From positions 4,216,001 through 4,280,000 of the forward strand of contig NZ_JAKUKA010000001.1 in the NCBI RefSeq assembly GCF_023156195.1: 64,000 nt of DNA. Reading direction: 5' to 3'. Below the pieces are notes generated by a model, which was not told where the DNA came from, did no database searches, and saw only the letters and a program-made list of their open reading frames with translations. The position numbers were made by a program, and so were the translations under genes. Origin of the DNA: Chitinophaga sedimenti. Its GTDB lineage: Bacteria > Bacteroidota > Bacteroidia > Chitinophagales > Chitinophagaceae. This document shows, in pieces, positions 10,901-20,300 of the stretch (positions are counted from its first letter, which is position 1; each line of letters opens with the position of its first letter).

Positions 10901-11359
10901 CCGTTTGCCCGTTCCGCCCGCACTCAGAAAATAAAAGGCGGTATCTGCATACAGATGTTGCTGATGCTGAAAATATTGTGCGTCGGGCAGCCAGTTATTA
11001 GCGCCGGGCGTATAAAATAAAATGTAATCGTTTCCGTTAATAATACCGTCGCCACCATCGTGTATGTAGAGCGCGGTTTCAGGAAGATCGTCGTAACGTG
11101 GGCTGGCATTGTCTTCGGGCAACATATCGCCGGCATAACCAACAAGTCGCAGGGAAGCGGAAGAAAGGTTCAACGTATTAATTCCCATACGATTAAGCAA
11201 AGAAATGTCTATCTTGTACACGCCTGGCGCCGTAACAGCTACCTTGTACCAGTTACCGGCCGACAGCACAGCATGCGATGCATAGGTTCTTTGGGCATAA
11301 GCTTTGATGCCTGTGCAAAGTAAAATAAACAGCAAAAAGGGAATACGGGATTTCAACAT
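7991..11359 (-). CDS. porU: T9SS C-terminal signal peptidase PorU, frame broken twice
   Basis: A gingipain-like C25 cysteine peptidase on the cell surface that removes the C-terminal signal of T9SS cargo. It begins MLKSRIPFLLFILLCTGIKAYAQ (signal peptide). The catalytic His is in NYTGHGS (about residue 631) and the Cys in MITATCDFAPFDNP (about 667); both are intact. Frame slips occur near 8925 (just after GRPAITYNG) and near 8235 (a T run). Past the second slip, the sequence reads YNPF-type then HGIYLYELTI and ends GGKLILL at the stop 7991-7993, which looks like a T9SS-type C-terminal domain. Reconstructed length is about 1120 residues. It is transcribed from the promoter at 11381-11411. Confidence 0.92.
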
Positions 11360-11380
11360 CGCAGCCAGGCTGGTTTAACA

Positions 11381-11411
11381 CAAACCTACTGTTTGCCTTG
11401 GATATTCCAAA
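11381..11411 (-). promoter_or_regulatory. Bacteroidota sigma-ABfr-type promoter of porU
   Basis: On the minus strand the sequence reads TTTG (11411-11408), 19 nt, then TAGGTTTG (11388-11381). This is a full match to the -33/-7 consensus TTTG...TAnnTTTG. The inferred start of transcription is about 11374, leaving a leader of about 15 nt before the porU ATG at 11359. Confidence 0.75.
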
Positions 11412-11519
11412 CCCCGGAATGTGGAAAATAAGTGCAAAAACGACACATGACAGGGTTAAAAGCACTGCTTTTCATCGAAATGCATGACCTAAAAGGCATG
11501 CATTTACAGATTAATTATT

Positions 11520-11549
11520 TTTGCTATAAAATAAAAAATATTACATTTG
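11520..11549 (+). promoter_or_regulatory. Bacteroidota-type promoter of gldJ
   Basis: TTTG (11520-11523), 18 nt, then TACATTTG (11542-11549): a full -33/-7 match. The inferred transcription start near 11556 lies after the possible upstream start codon at 11547, so the lipoprotein start at 11589 is the right one. Confidence 0.75.
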
Positions 11550-11588
11550 CGTTTACCTATTGAAATATCTTATAAAAAGCTGAATTAC

Positions 11589-13142
11589 ATGCGTAGATTA
11601 ACCTCTTTATCACTGCTTGTAGGCGCCGGAATCATACTCGGCGGAGCCACCTCCTGTAATAAGGATGGCGGTGGTGGCCTGTTCGGCAAGAAGAAAGCGT
11701 CTTCTTCCGCGACCGGCTGGGCATACAACGATAAGAAAATGGGCGGCTTCTCTGTCGCCAAAAACGTGGACCAGAAAACCGGTCCCGGTCTTGTGTTCGT
11801 CCAGGGCGGTACCTTCGCTATGGGTGCTACCGAACAGGACGTAATGATGGAATGGAACAACATCCCCCGCAGGATCACGGTTTCTTCCTTCTATATCGAC
11901 GAAACGGAAGTTTCCAACGTACACTACCGCGAGTACCTTTACTGGCTTACCCGCATGTATAACGAATCTTTCCCGGACGTAGTAAAGAAAGCCCTGCCGG
12001 ATACCCTGGTTTGGCGTAGCGAGCTGGCTACAACGAGCCGCTGGTAGAATATTACTTCCGTCACCCCGCTTATAACGACTATCCGGTGGTAGGTGTTACC
12101 TGGAAACAGGCGACAGACTACGCAAAATGGCGTTCTAACCGTGTGAATGAAAAACTGCTCATGGACGCCGGCCTGCTTTCCAAAGGCGACGTTTCCAACC
12201 AGGCAGACGACAATACATTCGACACCAAATCATATATGGCCGGCCTGTACGAAGGTACACCGGGCAAAATGTCCAAATCAACTAAGAACCAGTTCCAGAA
12301 CTCAGATGGTACCCCTCGTGGCGCCCAGTTCGAAGATGGTATCATGTTGCCAAACTACCGCCTCCCGACCGAAGCCGAGTGGGAATATGCCGCACTGGGT
12401 TATATCGGTCAAAACCCAAGCCCCTCTAAAAAAGAAGGTAACCGCGGTGAGGAATTGATCATGAACAAACAGATCTACTCCTGGGGAACGAACAACTCCG
12501 GCCTCCGCGACATTCGCCGCGGTAAATGGCAGGCGAGTTCTGGCGAACTTCAAACGTGGTTCCGGTGACAACATGGGTATGGCCGGTGGTCTGAATGACC
12601 GCGCTTCCATCCCCGCAGCCGTAAACACTTACTTCCCGAACACTTTTGGTATCTATAACATGTCCGGCAACGTGAGCGAGTGGGTACAGGACGTTTACCG
12701 TCCCCTTACCGCGATCGATGGTGATGACTTCAACTACTTCCGTGGTAACAAGTTCCAGACGGTTTTTATGAACAGCGAAGGCGAACTTGAAAAAGACAGC
12801 CTGGGTCAGCTGAAAATGCGTGATGTAACCGACGAAGAAAGTGCCAGCCGCCTCAACTACCAGAAAGGCGACGTAATCAACTACCTCGATGGTGACTCCC
12901 TGTCGCTTGTTGAATATGGTTACGGTGTAACTACCCTGATCAACGACAAATCCCGTGTGATCAAAGGTGGTTCCTGGAACGACCGCGCTTACTGGCTGTC
13001 GCCCGGCACCCGCCGCTACATGCAGGAAGATATGGCCACCAACACTGTAGGTTTCCGTTGCGCAATGGACCGCGTGGGTAGCCCGGAAGGTAACAAGTTC
13101 AAAACTGGTAACCTGTTCCGCAAACAGCGTCAGAAAAGATAA
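11589..13142 (+). CDS. gldJ: Gliding motility lipoprotein GldJ, frame broken
   Basis: An essential part of the gliding motor and T9SS in Bacteroidota. The start at 11589 gives MRRLTSLSLLVGAGIILGG followed by ATSC, a lipoprotein signal. The body is an SUMF1/formylglycine-enzyme-like domain: VFVQGGTFAMGATEQD (about residue 60), IDETEVSNVHYREYLYW, LPTEAEWEYAALG, YNMSGNVSEWVQDVYRP and VIKGGSWNDRAYWLSPGTR. Frame slips: near 12031 (one T missing) and a pair near 12532-12550 (a G and a C); repair gives WQGEFLANFKRGSGDN, very close to the GldJ pattern. It is divergent from porU and ends in a terminator. gldK-N are elsewhere. Confidence 0.92.
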
Positions 13143-13168
13143 TTCAGCTTAAACTACGCTATAATCAA

Positions 13169-13200
13169 GGGTCGTATCTTCGGGATACGGCCCTTTTTGT
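13169..13200 (+). terminator. Terminator after gldJ
   Basis: GGGTCGTATC, a 4-nt TTCG-type loop, then GATACGGCCC (one T-G wobble) and TTTTTGTT. It starts about 27 nt after the gldJ stop. Confidence 0.82.
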
Positions 13201-13340
13201 TATCAGCCATACCTCTTTCCCCAAGCCGCAACACCAGCACCGAAATAGGCGAATAAATCACCAATAGCACGCTGGCCCTCTTGCCACCCCATGTGCGTAT
13301 TGCGTTACAGCGCCCCGCCATGGTAGCGGGTTTATTTGGA
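13201..13340. other. Intergenic stretch without a recognised gene
   Basis: Between the gldJ terminator and the inverted repeat I see no convincing gene. A 66-codon minus-strand frame (13154-13354) overlaps the terminator and has no recognisable motif or start context. Confidence 0.5.
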
Positions 13341-13441
13341 GATCCTATATGCATCCTGTATGCATCCTATAAGGCCCCTCACCACCAGCGCGGGTTTGCG
13401 GGCATGAGCATATGGGATGCATACAGGATCCCTATAGGATC
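13341..13441. repeat. Long inverted repeat with 33-nt arms
   Basis: The left arm 13341-13373 and right arm 13409-13441 are inverted copies differing at about five positions, separated by 35 nt. Each arm is itself built from near-repeats of GATCCTATA, ATCCTGTATGC and ATCC(C/T)ATATG, with internal GGATCC and ATGCAT palindromes. RNA or single-stranded DNA from either strand would fold into a long hairpin. There is no T run, so it is not a plain terminator. Confidence 0.7.
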
Positions 13442-13570
13442 CCCTTACCTATTTTTTAGCCAAACCGATGATATTTTAACACAAAAAGAGCGCGGTTCGG
13501 TACCGTATCGATAAAGGGCGATAGTAGTGCCTAAACGGCGGCTGGGAACGCCCTCAAAGTTGCCCCATAA

Positions 13571-13592
13571 AAAAGCGCCCCGGAAGGCGCCT
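13571..13592 (-). terminator. Terminator after bcp
   Basis: On the minus strand GGCGCC-TTCCG-GGGCGC is followed by TTTTTTAT, starting 4 nt after the repaired bcp stop. The stem is short, 5-6 bp. Confidence 0.65.
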
Positions 13593-13595
13593 CTG

Positions 13596-14056
13596 TTATT
13601 TCCACATCTCCAATATCTCTTCCGTGTGCTCCTTGCTCTTCGGCTTACGGATGATCTTATCGATGATGCCCTTTTCATTAATGAGAAAAGTAGTGCGGTG
13701 GATGCCGTCGAATATGCGGCCCATGAACTTCTTTTCGCCCCATACGCCGTACTGGTTAAGGATTGTACGGTCCTCGTCCGCCAGCAGGGTGTAGGGTAAG
13801 TTGTTTTTGCAATAAACTTCTGGTGGCTCTTTTCCGAATCGGCGCTTACGCCGATTACTTCGTAGCCCCGGCCCGTCAGCTCCGCATAGTGATCGCGCAG
13901 GTTGCAGGCCTGCACGGTACAGGTAGCCGTACTATCCTTCGGATAAAAAAAGAGGATCACCTTTTTGCCTTTCAGATCGCTGAGCGACACCTTCTTTCCA
14001 TTTTGATCAAGCCCTTTAAAAACGGGCGCTTTGTCGCCTTCCTTCAAATGAAACAT
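13596..14056 (-). CDS. bcp: Thioredoxin-dependent peroxiredoxin (BCP/PrxQ type), frame broken once
   Basis: Reduces hydrogen peroxide and organic peroxides using thioredoxin. It starts MFHLKEGDKAPVFKG and has the motif FFYPKDSTATCTVQACNLRD: peroxidatic Cys about residue 47 and resolving Cys five residues later, as in PrxQ. The frame slips near 13808 where one A is missing from an AAAAA run. Repaired, the chain continues KNNLPYTLLADEDR, then GVWGEKKFMG and ends HTEEILEMWK at the stop 13596-13598, about 153 residues, the normal size. It lies 8 nt after the M23 gene and is probably co-transcribed with it. Confidence 0.9.
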
Positions 14057-14064
14057 CCGCTCGT

Positions 14065-15764
14065 TTATCTTTTAAAGTTGAGAGTATAAGTTGCTTCGTT
14101 ACCCGCCACATCGTAAGCCGTAATCACCAGCTGGTGGTTGCCCGGCCGACAGTGATCGTCGAACGTATACGTAATCACATTGCCCTTACGGGAGAACAGG
14201 AGCCATTTACCGTCGAGGTCAGCGCGGTAGGATTTAATCCCGCTCGCATCACTCAGGCTAAACGACATCCCTGGTGAGCACGCCGGCATTCATGCCGTTC
14301 TTCAGCGCCCCGACTGGGGTAATTTTAGGTTTAATGGTATCTACCGCGAGGTTAAAATCACCAAAGTCGCGGAACGCACCTTTGTACCAGCCGTCCTCGA
14401 AAGTAGCGGCGGCCACGCTGCTGCCCAGGCCATTACGAACGATTACCATTTTGTTTTGCCATTCTGCCGGCACCTTTTTAGTCGGCCTGATGCGCACGGT
14501 AAAATTACTATGAATGGGTACCAGCGCGGTATGCAGCCGGTAAGTATTGGAAAAGGCATCGGGCCTGGTAGCTGCAATCTCCGTGTACCGGAAACAAATG
14601 CGGTCGTAAATAGCACCCTCCTCGAGGAAAAACTCTACCTGGTTATTCTCAAAAATATTACGCGAATCGGTGAACATCTTGTTCGCACAGGCACCATCGC
14701 CGGGCGATGCGCCATCCTGCTGGAGCGAGAAGGTTACGTCAGTGCTGTTTCCGTATGCGTCTTTTACTTCCACTTTCATCGGGTGTACTTTGCCGTCCGA
14801 CAGGTCCACCACGCCATTACTGCCTTTGATATCGTGATAAATATTGAGCGCGTTGCCCGGCAATGAGTACAACAACTGCACGAACGGACCACCGCCCTTC
14901 TTCATCTTATAGTCCACGTGGGCATTCAGGTAGCGGGTTTCCTCGTACCCGATGTTATCCAGTTGAAAACCGGTGAGCGGCACATTGTTATCGTACACCA
15001 CCGCCTGGAAAATACCATTCGGGTTGGTGGAATTACTTTGCCTGTCCAGCGCGCCCACAGCAATGCCCGCCTTATCTGTATTCACTTTCACCAAAGGCTT
15101 CGCCGCCACGTATTTACCTGCCTTGTTGCGGGTAATGGCCACCATGATGGGTGTTTGCTCATACAAACTGCGGTTGCGGTCATATATCGCAATGCGCTGA
15201 ATTTCCGGGGCACGGGTATCGGGAATGCTGAAGCCGAAGAGCATGCCGTTAAGCGGCTTCTCCGTTTTCGTGTCGCGGATTTCAAAGTGCAGGTGCGGAC
15301 CGGCAGAGCCCCCTGTATTACCGCTCCAGGCAACAAAGTCGCCCTTCTTCACGGGGAACAGGTGTGCGGGGATCACCAGATCAATCGCCCAGCTTTGCTG
15401 ATCGTATTGTTTCTGCTTCACGTACTGTTCCAGGGTCGGAAAGAACCGGTTCAGGTGCGCGTAAACAGTCGTATAACCATTTGGGTGAGTAATATAGAGC
15501 ACGTTACCGAAACCGGTGTGCGAAATGCCGATACGGCTGATATAACCTTCGGCCGCCGCGTGTACGGGCAGGTTTTCACGTTGCTGTGTTTTAATATCCA
15601 GCCCCGAGTGAAAGTGATTGGGACGCAACTCGCCAAAGTTGCCCGCCAGTACAATAGGGATTTCGAGCGGATTGCGGAAATATCCTTTAGGATAGTTTTT
15701 ACCGGAATATCCTGTGCCGAAGCCAATGCCGGAGCTAAAGAAAAAGGCCGATTAATTTCTTCAT
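14065..15764 (-). CDS. M23 family metallopeptidase, frame broken
   Basis: A periplasmic LytM-type endopeptidase acting on peptidoglycan cross-links. The ATG at 15764 gives MKKLIGLFLLAPALASAQD, a signal peptide, once a missing T near 15735 is restored; an A is also missing near 15695. The zinc motifs are complete: NHFHSGLD near the start of the domain and GPHLHFEI about 110 residues later, plus TVYAHLNRF. The C-terminal 350 residues are beta-rich Ig-like modules, ending HQLVITAYDVAGNEATYTLNFKR. A further slip is near 14265. Unlike the EnvC-like protein at 1466-2887, this one keeps all catalytic residues. Repaired length is about 565 residues. Confidence 0.86.
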
Positions 15765-15804
15765 CCCGCAAAGGTAAGGATAAAGGCATAACCGGCCTTT
15801 CCGC

Positions 15805-16608
15805 TTATAAATGCCTCCGGATATCGGCCAGCAATTCCACGAAGCGCATATTCTCCCGGATGTTTGGCGTCCAGGCCAGTTCCATTTCACAAAGATCATA
15901 TTCCTTTACAATGGTAGCGCCGGGTTTACCGGCCTCGGGAGCCAATACCCATACCATGTCCGAGATCGCCGCGGCATTCTCTATATCATGACTCACGATG
16001 ATCAGGGTATTATGCTCGTTAAGCGTGGAGATTTTCAGCAGCAGCTGCATCACACGGTCTACCATCAACACATCCAGTCCGGAGAACGGCTCGTCGAGCA
16101 ATATAAATTTATTGCCGGTCAGCACCTGCTGAATAATACTCACACGCTGGCGTTGCCCGCCACTCAACTGCGCAGGGTACTTTTTCAGGTGTTCGCTTAG
16201 TTCAAAAGCAGCGGCGCATTCCTCAATGGTTTTACGCTTGTGTGCTTCGGTAAGCTGGCCTCCGGCACTATCCAGCCCGATCTTCAGGTTCTGGTAGATA
16301 GTCCGGTGATTAAACAAAATATAGTTCTGCGGCACAATCCCCACCTCACCGGGCTGCACCACGTGCTGGTCTTCATCCATCTTTACCTGCCCTGTATTCG
16401 GACGCCGTAAACCGGAAAGAATACGGAACAGCTGTGTTTTACCGATGCCACTCCTTCCGATCAATGACACTACCTGTCCCTGGTTAATTCCCTGGCGGCG
16501 AATATCACGGATGGTAAAATTTACATCGCGCAGCACTACTTTTCCGCCGTACTGCAGGCCCACGTTTTCGGCGCTTAACAACACCTCGTGCTTAGTATAT
16601 GCGTTCAT
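15805..16608 (-). CDS. ABC transporter ATP-binding protein (SsuB/TauB-like)
   Basis: The cytosolic ATPase of an importer-type ABC system. Walker A is GRSGIGKT (about residue 52), the signature LSGGQRQR (about 148), Walker B FILLDEPFSGLD and the H-loop IIVSHD. The ATPase family resembles those of sulfonate, taurine and nitrate uptake. The frame is intact at 267 residues. Its start overlaps the permease stop by 4 nt, so the two are translationally coupled. It is the last gene of the five-gene cluster 15805-20943. The transported substrate is not evident. Confidence 0.88.
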   Translation of the reverse strand: MNAYTKHEVLLSAENVGLQYGGKVVLRDVNFTIRDIRRQGINQGQVVSLIGRSGIGKTQLFRILSGLRRPNTGQVKMDEDQHVVQPGEVGIVPQNYILFNHRTIYQNLKIGLDSAGGQLTEAHKRKTIEECAAAFELSEHLKKYPAQLSGGQRQRVSIIQQVLTGNKFILLDEPFSGLDVLMVDRVMQLLLKISTLNEHNTLIIVSHDIENAAAISDMVWVLAPEAGKPGATIVKEYDLCEMELAWTPNIRENMRFVELLADIRRHL

Positions 16609-17382
16609 CGGCGTACGGTTAATTTAGTGTAAGGAAATAACCAGTGGCGCAACAACCCCAGCAGGTAATCGAATAAAATACCGAGGATGAAAATGATGAC
16701 CAGTGTGCCGAACACGACGTCCAGCTGTACATACTTGTTCGCTTTGATCAACATGACCCCAAGTCCGCCCTCACTCATGCTCAGGCCTTCTACAGAAGTA
16801 ATCATTAACCAGGCGATCGCAAAGTTCTGCCGCATCACTTCAAACACCTGGTCTAACCGCCCCACGATAATCACTTCCCACAAGGTTTTCCAGCGATTCA
16901 TGCGCAGTGTGGTACAGAGCTCAAATTCCTGCGCATGAATATGATCGATCACACTTAATAAAGACGTTACGAAAAACGGTACGATACCGAAAATCAGCAA
17001 ACTCAATTTTAACTGGTGACCGCTTTGCGTGAGCAGTGTAAAAGAAATATCAAGCCGGTTAACGTCAGATAGCGGCATTTGATGACGAACCGCGCGATGG
17101 GCTGAAAAAGGGCACGATCGACAGGTAACTGATCAGCAAAGCGATGGCGATACTGATGAACATCCCTTTCATCGTCAGCGATAAACTGGCAAAGAGATTA
17201 TCTAAAAAATCGGGCATTTGCACGATGTGTCCCAATGCCGCCAACACTTTAGTGGGCGTGGGAATAAGACCGTTGCCGCTCAACTGCCAGGCGGCGAGCG
17301 CCAGCAACACCTCCACTGCAACCAGGATGGTGAGTGTGCGTTTGTCCAGGATACGCAGCGGTTCAAATATTTGTTTAAGCAT
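16605..17382 (-). CDS. ABC transporter permease (SsuC/TauC-like), frame broken once
   Basis: An inner-membrane permease with about six helices. The first half begins MLKQIFEPLRILDKRTLTIL with a membrane segment, followed by the conserved LFASLSLTMKGMFISIAIALLI stretch. The second half has VIDHIHAQEFELCTTLRMNRWKTLWEVII, a recognisable EAA-type coupling loop, and a last helix FILGILFDYLLG. The frame slips near 17085. Repaired length is about 258 residues. It lies 60 nt after the substrate-binding/OmpA gene and overlaps the ATPase. Confidence 0.85.
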
Positions 17383-17442
17383 ATGCTAAAGGTTTTAAAA
17401 ACATGCCGCGCTGTTACACGCGGCATGTACAAAACAAACAGA

Positions 17443-19205
17443 TTAATTACCTAACACGATCTGCACGCGGCGGTTCTTCGCACGGCCTTCGATGGTACTG
17501 TTATCTGCAACGGGTTTGGTAGCGCCATAACCTCTGGCTTCTACACGTTCGGATGAAAGGCCTTCGCTCTGCAGGTAGTTTTTTACCGCGGCGGCTCGCT
17601 CTTCTGACAATTTAATATTCGCATCATCTTTACCTACATTATCGGTGTGACCGTATACGCCCAGCTTCAAACCTTCCGCCACTACGGCACTTTTCAGGAT
17701 TTCCTCCAACACCGGGTAGGACACGCTGCGGATCTGCGCACTACCGGTTTCAAATTGTATTTCGTACGATTTGGATGAAACCTCACGGGTGATTTCCGTT
17801 ACGTACTCCTGCTTAATCGCAGCACCTTCCAGGAGTTCGGGGTGATTAGACACTACCGATGTGAGGAACGACTTATCGACCACCTTGCTGTACACCGGGT
17901 ACGACGGCACCAGTTCAGGATACATCTTCACTAAAATATCACCGAAGGTGTTGTACACTATTTTGTAACGGTCAATACCATCTTTGCCCAAACCGAACAT
18001 GTTCGCAGCATCCGCCAGATTGTAGGCCATAGAGCCGCCCAGGCTTACATTGATGCCCTGCGCGTCTTTTTCCTCTGTACCATTATAATACTTTAACCAG
18101 TACTCGCCGTTCTGCTCGTTGTAGACTTTCGCAGACACGTTAGCGGCAAAGGATTTGGCTTCACTGAACGAACGTACCTGGTCGCCGGCCTGCGATAACG
18201 CCATGATCAGGTTCTCCATATCCGTACGGTGGTCGTACGCAAATTTCTTGATGGTGATGGTGATGTTCGGCATCTGTGAGCTATACTCTTTAGTAGATGC
18301 AATATTGACCAGGCCACCTTTCTTCTGCGCGATGGTTACGTCACCCGGCGTCCGGTGCTCACGGCATCTACACCTACGGTGGTGTCTTTACTGATCTTTT
18401 TACCATCTATCACCAGCTTGCGCGATTCCTTATAATCGGTGATGTACTTGTTGGCCGCGTCCAGGAAATCGTTGGCAGCAATCAAGTTGATGGCGTTGCG
18501 GTCATACGTGGTTTCATCCGGGTTTACGCGCATACCGTTGTCGCCCGCCCATTTCACCAGGATGTTCATATCACCGTCGCGCAGTACACAGGCCACGGTT
18601 TTACCGATCGCATTCTTCGGATCACGTTTCCAGTCGATGGGGCCCATCAACTTATCTTCGCCATAACTTTTACCCATGGCGTAAAAAGCCACCGGCTGAT
18701 AATCGGGGCCTAACGGCTCCAGTTCCTTTGCCAGCGCGGCGAAGAACATAGGCATACCGTCGCCCATAAACGATGCGAACACACCGGGCGTGTTAGGATT
18801 GCTTTTATACTCCTGCGCAAACTTTACCATATCGGCGATCGACTTGTTACAGTCGTCCTGCCGCACGATTTCCAGTTGCAACTGCGCTTTATCGAGCAGG
18901 GAACCTTTGGTGGTGTTTGCGCCACCGTTGGCGTACATCAGCGGGAACTGTGAGTTCCAGGCCATGATGCGCCAGCTGATTTTTGTACCGCCGTTCATGG
19001 CTTCTTCCGCGGAAGGCAGCGGTATCACGGCATCTTTACTTAAGGAGGCTTCGGGTGCGTCGGGCAGTTTTACCGAACCAATTTCCGTTGCGGCCTTCGC
19101 CTGTTGGGGGCGCTTATCCCACCAAAATACCTTTGCGGCGTAAATACCACCTAATACGAGTACGATACCTAAAATTTTACCACCGGGTTTTACTTTAACT
19201 GACAT
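17443..19205 (-). CDS. Substrate-binding domain fused to OmpA peptidoglycan-binding domain, frame broken once
   Basis: About 587 residues. Residues 9-30 (GKILGIVLVLGGIYAAKVFW) form an N-terminal membrane anchor without an obvious cleavage site. Next is a two-lobed periplasmic binding domain of the NMT1/phosphate-binding kind, with TPGVFASFMGDGMPMFF and a VNPDETTYDRNAINLIAAND segment. The last 130 residues are an OmpA domain: YEIQFETGSAQI, LGVYGHTDNVGKDDANIKLSEERA and ARGYGATKPVADNS...KNRRVQIVL, with the Asp and Arg that bind diaminopimelate. The frame slips near 18345, with one G missing from GGG. It lies between the coiled-coil membrane gene and the ABC permease, so it is probably the cell-wall-tethered receptor of this importer. 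Confidence 0.85.
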
Positions 19206-19313
19206 TGTGAATAGATTTAAATGTTATAGTGTTGTTATTAGCTCAATTTTTAAACATAGCTCCGCCAGGCCCGCCATTTTGCAGGCTTACGGGGTTATGC
19301 TAACTGCAAAGTG

Positions 19314-20300
19314 TTAGCTCAGCAGGTCGTTGTAATTATCTTTTGCCACGGTACCGGGCTTGCGCTCGGCTTTCGACGGCTCCCATTGCTGCGTGTTCAG
19401 TTTAAACGCCTTATCGGGATCGAACGATTCCAGCATCTGCAGTCCCTGTAATTCATACGTGGCATTATCCAGGTCAATGGAGCGCATAAAGTCGTTCGAG
19501 TAATTGATCGCCTTCTTCATGCTGGACAGCTTGGTCGCGATATCTTCCTTCAAAAACTCCATGGACTGTTCTACCATCAGCTTTTTCTCAGGATCGCCCT
19601 TAAAGATTTTCAATGCGGAACTTAAAGCCTTGTTGCCCGATGTAACGGATTTGTACAGGTCTTTTTTCAGTTCCAGTTCATTGCGTGCATCTTCAATCAG
19701 GTAAGCACTGTTCTTGTGTACCTTGGTGAGATAATCGCCAATGCGGGCGAGATTATCACGTATCGGCGTCAGTTGCATGATGTATTCTTTCAGTCGTGCA
19801 ATCTGTCGCGTGGCGTTGCCTAATTCCGGCAGCATATTATTGCTCTGCGCAGCTTTGGCCCTGCCTACGAGATGCCCCATCTCGCGTTCTTTTTCAGCGA
19901 TCTTGAGATCGATCTTCTCTTTCTGTGCATCTACATCTATAGATTGTTTATACAGCTTTTCACGCTGCTCTTCCATGTCTTCGATATAGTCTTCCGCAAT
20001 CAGGAAGGGATCGAGTTCTATCACTACGCCGATCAACTTTTTCATGAGCCATTCGTAGAAGTAGAACAAAGCCAGGCGCAGTTTTCGGTGTGTTACCGCG
20101 TACAGGAATATACCCAGCGCCACCAGCGCGATGCCGAAGTTAACGGTGTTCCATACCACCTGCGTGAGGATGGGTATTACATAGTAGCCAATGAGTACCA
20201 AAACACCCAGGCCGATGATGATACCGAACTTACCGCCTGGCCTGTTCCAGTACGACTTCAATTTTTGTTCGGAACCTGCGGGAAAGAATTGTGTTTCCAT
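19314..20300 (-). CDS. Membrane-anchored coiled-coil protein, function unknown
   Basis: 328 residues, intact. Two membrane helices (about residues 24-46 and 48-68) are followed by a basic stretch, then about 230 residues of charged coiled coil: DPFLIAEDYIEDMEEQREKL, KEKIDLKIAEKEREMGHL, then ATRQIARLKEYIMQL. The order DP, then E/K-rich paired helices, recalls the PspA/IM30 and ESCRT-III-like fold, but I cannot confirm this by eye. The ATG at 20298-20300 overlaps the stop of the upstream gene (TAATG), so the two are coupled. It is not the TelA toxic-anion family as far as I can see. Function by context: an inner-membrane partner of the ABC/OmpA system. Confidence 0.7.
   Translation of the reverse strand: METQFFPAGSEQKLKSYWNRPGGKFGIIIGLGVLVLIGYYVIPILTQVVWNTVNFGIALVALGIFLYAVTHRKLRLALFYFYEWLMKKLIGVVIELDPFLIAEDYIEDMEEQREKLYKQSIDVDAQKEKIDLKIAEKEREMGHLVGRAKAAQSNNMLPELGNATRQIARLKEYIMQLTPIRDNLARIGDYLTKVHKNSAYLIEDARNELELKKDLYKSVTSGNKALSSALKIFKGDPEKKLMVEQSMEFLKEDIATKLSSMKKAINYSNDFMRSIDLDNATYELQGLQMLESFDPDKAFKLNTQQWEPSKAERKPGTVAKDNYNDLLS

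Noticed and set aside
12047..12086. Real degradation of gldJ
   Set aside because: Adding one T restores perfect family continuity, and GldJ is essential for T9SS in known species; a sequencing error is the simpler explanation.
14918..15991. A 357-residue plus-strand frame opposite the M23 peptidase
   Set aside because: It is antisense to the peptidase, whose zinc motifs are clear; the composition has no family logic.
19314..20300. TelA-type toxic-anion resistance protein
   Set aside because: I considered it because such genes may lie near OmpA-linked clusters, but the TelA motifs are not seen and the layout has two membrane helices first.
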